NCBI GenBank assembly: GCA_020283715.1
Contig: JAIQCW010000152.1
Coordinates: 1-26,634 of the forward strand
Source of the DNA: Cytauxzoon felis
Lineage: Eukaryota; Apicomplexa; Aconoidasida; Piroplasmida; Theileriidae
DNA length: 26,634 nucleotides
Direction: 5' to 3'
Position 1 is the stretch's first letter; every line of letters begins with the position of its first letter. Of the stretch, positions 9,646 to 19,374 are shown piece by piece. The notes under the pieces are model-generated. The model ran no database searches. It saw only the letters and a program-made list of their open reading frames with translations, and was not told the DNA's origin. The position numbers and the translations under genes were made by a program.

Positions 9646-12209
9646 TCAATCATCAGTAAACAATCTCGATAAAATCGAAATAGATTCCTCATCCAAATGG
9701 AATTCATTCTTTAATCTCTGTTTAAATTTAATCTTCATCTCATCCAATAACATATCCTCAGCATCTGTACAAATTATCGATACATGTCGACGATTTTCCA
9801 ATAATACATGCAATAAAAATACTGCAACTACATTATAACCATTCTTATTCAAACATAATGTTATCTGTAATATTAATATATAACGAACAAACATAAAAAG
9901 TAAATCGTATAATCCACTACAATTTATATTCCCGACTCGACGTTCCACCTGAGGTCCTTTCCTTGTCTTGCAGACGGCCTCCTCTATTTACTTCCCCCTT
10001 CGCTTCCCTGAGATCAGCTCCGGGTAGTACACCTGAGGTATCCACTCGAGGTCCAGTACTAACTACACTCGCATCACTACCTTTAACATCGCCACGATCT
10101 CTGGGAGTGGCATTACCGTTTACGGATAGGTAATTAAAAGAGCTGTCTGCAAGACAAGAGAAGGCAGACATTGGACCTCGGTGGAAGAGCTGACGGCAGG
10201 AAAGACCTCAGGTGGAGAAGAGCTGTCTGCAAGACTAACGGTGGTTGTAACTTCAGGAAGAATGGCGAATATAATACAGAATTGTATTTATTGATATAGA
10301 TAATATAACATACCCTTGCGATATTGAAGGTGGAGAGTAGATTTTTGATATGTGTATCTAATATGACTTTGACTTCATCTGTGATTACATCTATACATGA
10401 TTGATAGATGGGTATTACAGTATCCTATATGATGTTTTGAATTATTAGTTGTATTAAACAAACATCCATTTGCGATTCATCGATATTACCATAAATTAAC
10501 ATATGTTTGGTTCTAGTTGTAATGAAATTATTGAATGTACATAAGAGGATAGAGAATAGACTAAGGCTATGATAAAGTAATTCTTTATTATATGATTCAA
10601 ATTCTAAATAATTATTATTTGATGTTGACATTTTTAATTTTGGATCATGTAAAAATTTCTCTATAACTTTTGGACTTTTATAAATAGATAATGGACATTT
10701 TAATGGTTTTGATTGTTTATTTATATTTTGTTCATTATTTCCTGTAGCTGATGCTACTACAGCAGCTGCATTTGCAAATGGACATTTAGATATTTTTTGT
10801 TTTGATTCTATATCATCTCCATCATTATCCATATTCTCTTTAATTATTACATCATCTACAATTGTTGTATCATTTGAATCTTTTTTATGAAATTCTAATG
10901 TATTCATATCAATATCACCATGTACTCCAATACATTTAGGTATATTTAATACATTGTCATATAATCTCTCCAATGATGAATTATTAGCAGAACGCATTGC
11001 TCTAGGTGTTATAGCACCCGTCTCCATAGGAGAATTCGCTATTATCGATTTTATCGATTTATTATCATCTATACATTGTGGACAACAAAATGAATAATAC
11101 ACAGATCTCTTATATATATTCTTCGTCACCAAATCTATCTTATATGTTGACCTACTCTTCTTCCTATATATCATATATAAATACAGATTAACATCTCAAT
11201 GTATACTCCACTCGTATTACAATCCAACTCTTCTCTTCACATCTCCCTTTGTCTTGCAGACAGCTCTTCTATTTACTTCCCCCTTCGCTTCCCTGAGATC
11301 AGCTACGGGTGTAAAATCTAATCTCGGCGAGATAAGGATAAAGTGATGGAATGTATGTTTGAAGGGATAACTCAATGAATATAAATTGGAATGAAGTGAT
11401 GTTTATTCAATTCAATACATTCATCAAAATCCTTTTCAATGAGATATTGACATTAGAAATTCATCCAATATTCATTGAGTAATCTTCAGTAGTTTCCCCA
11501 GAAATTGAGAATTTCCTTCAAATTTTGAGGTTGAAAATGAAGTTGTGAAATTAGACCTCAAGTGGAGACCTCAAGTTTAACACCTGGAAGCGATCCACGG
11601 GAGCTGGAAGGGGAAGTAAATAGAAGAGCTGACGGCAGGATGAAGGAAAAGTGAATGGAATGTAAAGTTGGATTGGACTTTAGGTGGAAACGTGTGGGAA
11701 GTAGTGATAATAATATTTGATATGGTGACTTACTTTTCGATGAGTAATTCTTCAGGTAGGTGGTTATTGCAGTAGATATATCCGCAAATTCCGTATTTAT
11801 TTCTTTGATTTACTATATCTTGTAGAGTGGTAAGGTCGATGTATGTTGAGAGTAGCTTTTCGAGTGGTTTGCAAGAGTTGCAACAGCGATTGAGGAGTGT
11901 ATCTACACATTTAAATCGGCTTCCATCACTTAACATATTTATAATGTGATCTAAGATAGAGTAGAATATGGACGCATTTGATCTTTTGGGGTATTCGAGA
12001 TTATTGTCATTGTTGTTGGTGTCGTCATGTTTCCCATTTTGAAATATGTCGGCATTTTGATGAACTTGATCAAAATCGTATTGTAGAGACTCATATCTAT
12101 AGATATGAGGTTCATTAGAATCGAATCGGACGCTGCATTTATTGGAAGTAGAGGATTCGTATTCTGTATCGCTTAATGACCTTCCGTCATTGCCGTGGGT
12201 CCCGAGCAT
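9646..12209 (-). CDS. RPAP2/Rtr1-like RNA polymerase II CTD phosphatase
   Basis: Four exons, 12209-11734, 11163-10464, 10424-10314 and 9864-9646, join in phase to 501 aa. The Rtr1/RPAP2 zinc-binding signature is split across intron 1: exon 1 ends with YGICGYIYCNNHLPEELL and exon 2 continues KKSRSTYKIDLVTKNIYKRS then YYSFCCPQCID, supplying the CxxxxC and FCxxxC halves in the family's order. Rtr1/RPAP2 proteins dephosphorylate or bind the Pol II C-terminal domain and aid polymerase import. The rest is low complexity and an Apicomplexa-type C-terminal helical tail. Introns 1 (570 nt) and 3 (449 nt) each contain fold-back repeats; intron 2 (39 nt, donor gtttgt) is normal and its boundaries are the least certain. 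Confidence 0.7.
9934..10287 (-). repeat. Fold-back element copy R6 (B2...A) in RPAP2-like intron 3
   Basis: Occupies most of the 449-nt intron 10313-9865. Reversed B2 is at about 9975-10025 and reversed A at about 10090-10135, with extra end blocks duplicated on the right (GACGGCAGG, ACCTCAGGTGG, GCTGTCTGCAAG). Read on the minus strand (10171-9917) it has an open frame with both modules in the frame used by exonised copies (SSFNYLSVNGNATPRDRGD ... ADLREAKGEVNRG). It shares the rare variant ACCGTTTACGG and the outer right flank with R3. Confidence 0.9.
11206..11310 (-). repeat. Fold-back half-element R7L (B2 reversed) in RPAP2-like intron 1
   Basis: Contains CTTGCAGACAGCTCTTC, the arm and reversed B2, ending AGCTACGGGT. 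It is one boundary of a B...B cassette inside the 570-nt intron 11733-11164. Confidence 0.85.
11311..11552. other. Unidentified cargo between inverted B modules
   Basis: About 240 bp of AT-rich sequence without an ORF worth calling. It contains an imperfect inverted repeat of its own: CTCAATGAATA near 11371 and TATTCATTGAG near 11470, each followed or preceded by a TTGGA/TCCAA extension. It has no similarity that I can see to the family gene fragment carried by the other two cassettes. Confidence 0.5.
11553..11689 (+). repeat. Fold-back half-element R7R (B1) in RPAP2-like intron 1
   Basis: Begins ACCTCAAGTGGAGACCTCAAG, then CTGGAAGCGATCCACGGGAG (B1), the arm AAATAGAAGAGC and the end block TGACGGCAGG. 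It is inverted relative to 11206-11310, although that partner uses variant B2. Confidence 0.85.
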
Positions 12210-12317
12210 TTTTTTCCTGTTGAAGCTACATGTATTTAAAAATATAAATTAAACTATATTTAATATATTAATAGTTTAATGTGTGAAATTTACATTTCTG
12301 TTATGGTTAATCTGTTG

Positions 12318-14348
12318 CTATAGATCTGGAGGGCCAGGTTCCCTGGGCTTAGGGCCACCTGCTGGTTTGGCCATGATGATTTGATCGATGGATAGTATTG
12401 TATTTACAGCTTCATATGTTAATTTAATTGTAAATAATTTACAGGCGTAATGGTCGAATATGCATAAATCTTTGGAATTTCCAACGCATGTATCGGGGTC
12501 TGTACCTACACAGGCGTATTTATTTCCGGCGTCATGAGCGGCATATAATTCCGTAACAGTTAATGTTGAATCATAACCTGCATTAGCAGCAAGTATTTTT
12601 GGTATACATTCAAATGACTCGCCAAACTTGGCTACAGCATAATGTTCAAGGCCTGGTATTGTCTGTGATGCTTCTGTTAATCTTTTAGCCATTTCTATTT
12701 CGAATGCCCCACCTCCTGGTAAAAATCGACCATCTTTAATGGAAGAATTGATACAACAGATCCCATCATCTATAGCGCGTTCAATTTCATCTAAGATACC
12801 CATTGTTGGTCCTTTTAATATAATTGTAGAGACACGACAATCACGGGCATGAATTATAGTAGCCTTCTTAGATGATATCTCTACTACCTGTATAGATTCT
12901 GCTACACCTAATTCATCATCTAGAGGTTCACATAATTTGACCATTGCTGTAGCGCCTAATGAACGACATAATCTACGTACCTCAAATTTAGATAAAATTT
13001 TCAGTACAACAATATTATACTTATTACAATAATGTAAAGCAATCTCAGAAACAGCGCCATTTGAAATAATACAACCGACACCTTTATCTTTAATCTTCTT
13101 AATAACCTCTTCCATTTTGTTTTCCTCACCGCGTGTAAAATTCATCAATTCATCAGCGGTCTTTATTAATACTGTACCTTTAGCCTCAGGTCCAGCCAAT
13201 TCTAATCCACAAGTCAATACCATTACCTTAGTAGCATCACTTTTCTTAATATAACCAACAGCATCCGTCATCACAACCATACCATTCATAACAGATGATT
13301 GAACTATAGAACCACCAAATATTTTCACTACACGAATATTATCAATATTAAAAAGATTTTTATTCTCAGGCATCACCATAACAATAGCCTTTGATAATAA
13401 TGAAGAAATTTCATGAGCATTCACAATCTGCTTCCCAAATATACAAGTACGAACCACATTTAATACCTCAGATTCCGATTTAAAGTCACGAAGCTCATAA
13501 AATACTTCATCTAAAAAATTTTATATATAAATAAAACTAGATTAAACACGAGGTACATTCTTACTCTCCTTTCAACTAGACATTCCAATGAAAGTCTTGA
13601 AGACAGCTCTCCACTTGAGGTCGGTCTTGCAGACAGCTCTTTTAATTACCTATCTCTAAAGAGTAAAGCCACTCCCAGAGATCGTGGCGGAAGTGAGGAT
13701 TGGACCTCAAGTGGAACCTGGAAGCGATCTGCGGGAGCTGGAAGGGGAAGTAAATAGAGGAGGCTCCACGCCTAGTGGAACAACCTCAGGTGGATAGCTG
13801 TCTGCAAGATGAAGATAAGATGGTTATAATTTAAGGTGGAAGACCTTCGGTATACAATGGATCTACATTAAATTCGTTTGGTGCTCACCTTGCATAATCT
13901 CGAGTAGTTTATTGTAGGCGATCTCATATCCTTTTCTGATATCGGAGACATGTAGGCCTTCATTTATGAGTAGAGCAGCCTGTGATGTTGATGAGTATGG
14001 AGTTGATATACTTACGTTGCTTAACAATTCACCTGCTAGAGCCATTAGGGTGTTGGTACCATCACCGAATTCATTTTGTAATGTTTGGACAGCCATTACT
14101 AGAACTTTTGCTGCTGGATGTTGAACATCAAGTTCAGATAGGATTGTATCACAGTCCGATGTCACAAACTTTTTATCAATATGATTGACAATCAATTTTT
14201 TCATACTATTAGGACCTAAAGAGGTCTTTAGCATATCAGAAATCGTAGAACACGCTTCTATATTCCTTAAAACTGCATTATCAGCTGGGCCAAATAGACG
14301 GCCACCGTCACGTAATAGAGCTTTAGCGCCAAATTTATGGGAAAACAT
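12318..14348 (-). CDS. CCT8: T-complex protein 1 subunit theta
   Basis: Two exons, 14348-13889 and 13510-12318, splice ATGCAAG|gtgagc to tttttag|ATGAAG and give 550 aa, the normal length for CCT theta (548 in human). Group II chaperonin marks are clear: SLGPNSMKKLIVNHIDKKFV near the N-terminus, the nucleotide-binding GDGTN at about 100, DNIRV and KGTVLIKTADELMNFTRGEE in the middle, LPGGGAFEIEMAKRL near 400, and the theta-type C-terminus MAKPAGGPKPREPGPPDL. One of eight subunits of the cytosolic TRiC ring that folds actin, tubulin and others using ATP. ATG 14348 is chosen over an upstream in-frame TTG. The single 378-nt intron is almost filled by repeat R8. Confidence 0.95.
13593..13814 (+). 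repeat. Fold-back element copy R8 (A...B1) in CCT theta intron
   Basis: Lies within intron 13888-13511, antisense to the gene. It has CTTGCAGACAGCTCTTTTAA, module A (about 13645-13690), a short spacer, ACCTCAAGTGG, B1 (about 13718-13755) and end blocks CACGCCTAGTGG and CCTCAGGTGG. The A frame is open into the spacer but a one-codon-breaking indel before B1 shifts B out of that frame. Confidence 0.9.
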
Positions 14349-14608
14349 TTTTGGTAAATCCCTTTGAAATTTTTGATATATATACTGAATTAACAAATTA
14401 TTATAGAATTTAAATCCTTAAATGGTCATTTTATACGTCTTTTCAATTAATACTGAAAAATCACAGTGGATTCCAGACCATGGTGCAGAAAATATCAAGT
14501 CCAACACAGATATTCAATAAATCTCTATAAATCGCAATAATTAATGTATAATAATAAATTTAATTTAATGTACAACTTTATATTTAATGTCTCTGACTAT
14601 GTGTTTTA

Positions 14609-15742
14609 ATGAACAAATCTAAGCTCTATGGGTATATTAAGGACTTAGGGGTGAGTTTTAAAAGTGACGCGGCTAGGAAAGACCTATATAATTTCTCAAT
14701 TAAGCAATTTAAATTGTTGTCTGATACGTCAAAAATTATTTCTAAAGTGGATCCTATAAATAATAATGTATTGGATAACGTAATTTTACATGAATATGTA
14801 AATAATTCAATAGACATAATTAATCGCTATAAAATTGTTTGTGATGAATGCTTCAATGTGAGGCAAAAACTTTCAAATGGTAGATTGACACAGGATTTAT
14901 CGAATTCCTCTGGGATTGCTTCATATAATCCCTCGTGTGACCAGTGGAAGTTCTCCAACTTCCAGAGGTCTATACAGGACTCATTATTATCATTTCTTAT
15001 CGCTACAAGTGTTCATGGAGGTTTATATAACATGGAAGATGTTCTTATACGACTGTTACCCATGGTGGATCTCACATTTTGTCAGCCTTCAAGCGTCTTG
15101 GCACTGATTGGTGCTCTACATAAAAGTGGCGTGTCTACTCTTGAATGCGTTGAACAATTCATCCACAAAACGCTCGAATATATCTTAAAGCGCCGCAAAC
15201 TTTATGGAAAGTTGTCCCTATTGGAAACATCCCTACTATTTTGGCACAAATGCTCACTTGTCTTCATGTACCTCTACCCATTCAACCACATCCAGGCCAA
15301 AATTCTCATACACTCCACTTATCTATCCATGAAGGAAATAACAAACGAAGTGAACAGAAGGGGCGCAACTACTGAATTAAAGAATCTTGTGTATTCTGGA
15401 AAGGATAACTCCCCACCAGAACCCCATTCACGTGGGGATAATAAACTTCTTGATGTCTTTTTCGCATGCTATAGAAACATGACACAAGCTCTTCATATCC
15501 TAGTCCTCATTCAAGACCTGGATAAATTCAATTTGAAGACGTTGAATATGCTAAACGAGATGTTGGAGCCGCGGGCCTGGTCGGAAATCACAGCCCCTGG
15601 GACTACACCCAGTGATATCCACACTAAAGTTACATTCACCTTCAGACAGGTGCTGGATCCACAGAAGTACAGTTATAAGCACGAAGTCAGTGTAGGCAAT
15701 ACAGCATATACCATAGACACTTTAATAACATTAAAATGTTAA
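14609..15742 (+). CDS. Hypothetical 377-aa protein
   Basis: Single-exon gene starting MNKSKLYGYIKDLGVSF; the upstream ATG at 14587 is in another frame and stops quickly. The protein is mainly helical, with alternating hydrophobic helices (for example SLLSFLIATSVHGG, SSVLALIGALHKSGV, LETSLLFWHKCSLVFMYLY) that look like stacked helical repeats as in RAP/FASTK or other organellar RNA-binding proteins, but no RAP or PPR signature can be confirmed. No signal peptide. Residues about 246-253 read EVNRRGAT, the same octapeptide as the B-module border in copy R11. It ends in TAA overlapping the stop of the converging zinc-knuckle gene. Confidence 0.65.
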   Translation: MNKSKLYGYIKDLGVSFKSDAARKDLYNFSIKQFKLLSDTSKIISKVDPINNNVLDNVILHEYVNNSIDIINRYKIVCDECFNVRQKLSNGRLTQDLSNSSGIASYNPSCDQWKFSNFQRSIQDSLLSFLIATSVHGGLYNMEDVLIRLLPMVDLTFCQPSSVLALIGALHKSGVSTLECVEQFIHKTLEYILKRRKLYGKLSLLETSLLFWHKCSLVFMYLYPFNHIQAKILIHSTYLSMKEITNEVNRRGATTELKNLVYSGKDNSPPEPHSRGDNKLLDVFFACYRNMTQALHILVLIQDLDKFNLKTLNMLNEMLEPRAWSEITAPGTTPSDIHTKVTFTFRQVLDPQKYSYKHEVSVGNTAYTIDTLITLKC

Positions 15743-16669
15743 CGTATTCCATATTTACAATCTTTTGCATAGTGACCGGGCTGTAGGGAAGGATTTGGGA
15801 GTTTACTGAAAAGCTTACACTAACCTGATTACATGAGTAGCATAAGTCCCTTGAAGTTATTACTACACAAGATGGATCCTTAATGACAGCACCTCTATAA
15901 AAGTTATGGAGCAACACTCAAATACACTAACCTTACAGCCATGTATTCATGATATTTATTTGCCTTGTTCCTCCTATATGATTCAAAGGCATCTCCAGAT
16001 GATGTAGCACCAAGTCCGGAATATTTGCTGGGCTCTAAAGGAGATTAGATGTCAATACAACAAACTCACCGAATCCAAAATCTGTATATCTCTTGACAGA
16101 ATCATCACTCTTCTTAAACCTACAGAGGTAAATATAATTAAAATCGTATAAAAATTCAACTCACCTCGATTGATTCTGCACTAATTCCTCTTCAGAAATG
16201 ATTTTTATGGGTACTTTAAGCTGCTTATGAGTATTGTATTGCTTCCTCTTAGAATAATTAAACTTAGGATCCTCATTATCAATTTCATTCTTAAACTCAT
16301 TAAAAAGATCATCCAGATCATCGTAAAAGTCATTTATGCGATTATTTTCAATTTCATTTATAGTTTCTACAACTACAGTTTCTATAGGTGTAACATCTAT
16401 ACCCAGAGGTGTATAAGGTATAAATGCCCCTTTATTTTTCAATTCATTGATATCACTCTTTAAAACAGATGCCATTATACCTACAGGGCATGTATCCAAC
16501 GTATTTGGCAGTTTGTCAGATTTTAGCGATAAAGACTCCACCACAGATTTCACTTCCTGGACTTTATTCGAATCTACAGGTGGTTTATCAAATCGGCTTC
16601 TATAGGAATAAAGTGTAGATGTTATGGATAATAAGCTTACTTCCTCTTGCTACCTGGTACGGGGGACAT
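15739..16669 (-). CDS. CCHC zinc-knuckle protein, six exons
   Basis: Exons 16669-16641, 16599-16165, 16119-16070, 16034-15932, 15894-15825 and 15780-15739 join in phase to 242 aa with introns of 35-45 nt. The N-terminus MSPVPGSKRK then SRFDKPPVDSNKVQE is basic and proline-containing; the middle is acidic. The C-terminus spans the last intron and forms CYSCNQPGHYAKDC, a perfect CX2CX4HX4C knuckle, which binds single-stranded RNA. The layout suggests an RNA-processing factor but no orthologue is named. Any missed exon would destroy the knuckle, so the structure is well supported. The stop TAA (15741-15739) overlaps the opposite gene's TAA within the palindrome GTTAAC. Confidence 0.75.
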
Positions 16670-16930
16670 TTTTTGCAATTCGGCAATGATGGCATTAAAA
16701 TTTAACCAAATGGGATAATATCAACCTTTTAAGCTCCATAATTATTTATTAATACTCAATACATATTAATTTTACATTATAATTACCTAACGACCGTTGG
16801 TGTTGTAGATCAAGGGTATAGTGGTATGCCCGTTTTACTGGATTCGATTATGACTATAGAATAGTGCTTAATAGTTTAGACACACTTGTATTATAAAAGA
16901 TGAATTATATCACACAAATTATATATATAA
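16670..16930. promoter_or_regulatory. Divergent promoter region
   Basis: 261 bp of AT-rich DNA between the zinc-knuckle gene (minus) and the WD-like gene (plus). It must hold both promoters; no fold-back repeat and no recognised motif. Confidence 0.4.
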
Positions 16931-19063
16931 ATGTATTATTGTTGTAATATGTCGCAAGACTTGACTGATAGAACGGATATATCAAACAGTGATGATTCCG
17001 TGGAAGATACGGATCGAAAGCTAAGTGATCCTAATATTTCCACTAATATAACTCATAATAAATTAAAATCTACTGATAAAAATGATCAGTGGTCATCTAT
17101 TAAAGGATTAGCTAAAAGGATTAGCACATTGGCGGATTTTGGTACATCGGATTTGGCTTGGGGTTTATCATTTGAAATACCTACCAAGAGTGGTAGAAAA
17201 GGTCCAGCATTAGGTATATATTCGGATGTAATTGATCCTGTACAAGGGAATTGTGTGGTACTTCAGACGCCAGATTCGATGGAACGTTATTCGTTAAATG
17301 GTAAACTTATTCAACATCGCAGTTGTTTACCTCATGCTATAACTAAAGTTACATATGGAAATATAGTAGGTATAGGTAGAGTTGTTGTATGTGGTACACA
17401 GGCAGGTACTATACTTATATATTCTTTTTCAAAATTCAAGGAGCTACAGGTTATAAATACTTTTGACATATACAGTACCGCATTATTGAATGAAAAGTGT
17501 GAGAATGATGAATTAAAACTTTCATTTGATGTTAAATTATTGGAGATCAATTCTCTTTCACTTATAAATTGTCTGGATAATTATTCCAAATGGCTGGTAG
17601 TTGGTAATTCATTAGGTGACTTGTTAATATATGAAGTACCATCATTGAAGTTATTAAATTTGATATCATATCCACCTGTAGTTAATTATGTTCCTATAAA
17701 GTATTCATATCATTCATTTGATTATGATGATACAGAGGTTGAATATCACGGGAACACGACACCAAATTTCAATTCTTATTGTGAATATGGACATAATTAT
17801 ATATCATGCATCAATTATTGTAAGAAGACACGTGATTTGTGGGTAGCATATGGTGATGGATCGTTCGCTATATTTGATGTCATTAGCGGACAGTGTAAAA
17901 AATACGTCGCCTACAATAGTAAAGATAATGAATCTAATAATAACTCCACAGATACAGATAAAATTAAATATAATAATAATCTACCCGAAATACCAGAAGA
18001 ACACACATCTCTTCGTCCTCCACTCGAGGTCCAATCCAACTCTGTTCCACTCGACGTTCCACCTGAGGTCGTCCTGCCGTCAGCTTCTTCCAATTACCTA
18101 TCTCCAAAGAGTAGAGCCACTCCCGGAGATCGTGGTGAAGGTAGTGATGGATCATCCATCATGGGAATGATGGAAGATGGTTCTAACGATGTGTTGGATG
18201 TGACCTCAAGTGGAATACCTGAAAGCGATCTACGGGAGCTGGAGGGGGAATTAAATAGAGAAGCTCCATGCAATGGGAAAGAGACTAGAAATGCAACCTC
18301 AACTGTACTACCCGAAAGTGATCTACGGGAACTTGAGGGGGACCTAAATAGAGAAGGCTCCACACCTAGTGACAAAAGTGACGATGTAACCTCGAGTGGA
18401 GAACCCGTAGCTGATCTATGGGAAGCGGAGGGGGAAGTAAATAGAGGAGCTGACGGCAGGAATGGACCTCGGGTGGAGGGCTGTCTGCAAGACGAAGATA
18501 ATGTTGTATTAGAAGATGGGATTGTGAGTGTTAATGATTTGGATAAGTCACCGATTGTATACCCGACTACATTTGATAATATGATGCGTAGATCGATAAC
18601 TACTATACAATTTTCTTATATGAATGATTTAGCGATATTAGTTTATGATGATGTTAGGGTAGATGCATGGGATTTACAAGAGATTATATTTTTGAAATCA
18701 TATCCATCATCTATATTAACTTGTGGTAATTTAATGACATCAATTTATATTTATGAAAGAGAATTTCTTAATTTAAGTTTATTATTTATCGGTACTATGG
18801 ATGGTTCAATTATATCAAGAAGAATTGAAAGATCATTTAATAAAGAAATTTCTTGTACACTTATTTTCAATTTATTAAATACAGCTTTAGATAAAAATGA
18901 ACATAAAAATGATGGTGAAAGTAATCGATCTGATTCAAGTTTTGATTTTAGAGGTGCACCAATCACATGTCTATTCCCATTACTTAATCAAAATGTTATC
19001 TTCGCTGGTAATGCATGTGGTGGACTCGTCTCCGCTATCAATGTACTCAAGAAAATCAAATGA
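16931..19063 (+). CDS. WD-like protein with translated fold-back insertion
   Basis: One exon of 710 codons; translation may begin at 16931 or at the Met at 16949 (MSQDLTDRTD). Residues about 70-350 and 530-710 consist of beta-propeller-like strands (VVVCGTQAGTILIYSFSKF, WLVVGNSLGDLLIYEVPSL, LWVAYGDGSFAIFDVISGQ, LAILVYDDVRVDAWDLQ, LSLLFIGTMDGSIIS, VIFAGNACGGLVSAINVL). Between them, residues about 362-521, an insertion encoded wholly by fold-back repeat carries module A as SSNYLSPKSRATPGDRGEG, the spacer, two B1 modules (ESDLRELEGELNRE and a diverged copy) and one B2 (ADLWEAEGEVNRG). No stop or frameshift occurs in 480 bp. Specific function unknown; it may be a scaffold with a disordered loop. 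Confidence 0.75.
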   Translation: MYYCCNMSQDLTDRTDISNSDDSVEDTDRKLSDPNISTNITHNKLKSTDKNDQWSSIKGLAKRISTLADFGTSDLAWGLSFEIPTKSGRKGPALGIYSDVIDPVQGNCVVLQTPDSMERYSLNGKLIQHRSCLPHAITKVTYGNIVGIGRVVVCGTQAGTILIYSFSKFKELQVINTFDIYSTALLNEKCENDELKLSFDVKLLEINSLSLINCLDNYSKWLVVGNSLGDLLIYEVPSLKLLNLISYPPVVNYVPIKYSYHSFDYDDTEVEYHGNTTPNFNSYCEYGHNYISCINYCKKTRDLWVAYGDGSFAIFDVISGQCKKYVAYNSKDNESNNNSTDTDKIKYNNNLPEIPEEHTSLRPPLEVQSNSVPLDVPPEVVLPSASSNYLSPKSRATPGDRGEGSDGSSIMGMMEDGSNDVLDVTSSGIPESDLRELEGELNREAPCNGKETRNATSTVLPESDLRELEGDLNREGSTPSDKSDDVTSSGEPVADLWEAEGEVNRGADGRNGPRVEGCLQDEDNVVLEDGIVSVNDLDKSPIVYPTTFDNMMRRSITTIQFSYMNDLAILVYDDVRVDAWDLQEIIFLKSYPSSILTCGNLMTSIYIYEREFLNLSLLFIGTMDGSIISRRIERSFNKEISCTLIFNLLNTALDKNEHKNDGESNRSDSSFDFRGAPITCLFPLLNQNVIFAGNACGGLVSAINVLKKIK
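18018..18494 (+). repeat. Fold-back element copy R9 inside an exon (A, B1, B1, B2)
   Basis: The longest copy, lying wholly within the 710-codon gene. It begins TCCACTCGAGGTCCAATCC, includes CTGCCGTCAGC, module A (about 18090-18135), the spacer shared with R3, and three successive B modules separated by TCCACACCTAGTG-type blocks, ending GCTGTCTGCAAGACGA. Its length is compatible with reading straight through in one frame. Confidence 0.9.
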
Positions 19064-19151
19064 TCCATAATCCCAACTTTATCTTTTATATAAAAGATAC
19101 ATGTATAATAATGAAACTCACTGAATTATAATACATTTACTTCACACCATC

Positions 19152-19266
19152 TTTCCACTAGGCGTTCCACCTGAGGTCTTTCCACTAGGCGTGGGGCCCT
19201 CCCCATTTACCTCACCCTACGCCTACCATTTAGTCGGCTACGGGTATTCCACTTGAGGTACAATCC
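19152..19266 (-). repeat. Fold-back half-element R10L (diverged B reversed)
   Basis: Contains two CACTAGGCGT blocks, TTCCACCTGAGGT, arm CCATTTACC, a diverged reversed B ending GGCTACGGGT and TTCCACTTGAGGT. It is the left boundary of the largest cassette; module A is absent. The remainder of the 19064-19374 gap is AT-rich with no gene. Confidence 0.8.
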
Positions 19267-19374
19267 TACTACCTTCACCTTCCTTCAATCACTTATAACT
19301 CAAGTATAATATTATAATAATTTTATTGAAGTTAGTTAATTTAGTATCATTATTAGTATACTATACTGAATGTA

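Noticed and set aside
9917..10171. Minus-strand 84-codon ORF with an NYLS...DRGD...LREAKGEVN reading
   Set aside because: It lies entirely within repeat R6 in an intron of the RPAP2-like gene; the exons on both sides join in phase without it. Kept only as evidence that the repeat's frame stays open.
13511..13888. Fold-back copy as an independent gene between two chaperonin ORFs
   Set aside because: The two ORFs are one CCT theta gene; splicing at these borders gives exactly the family length and unbroken conserved sequence.
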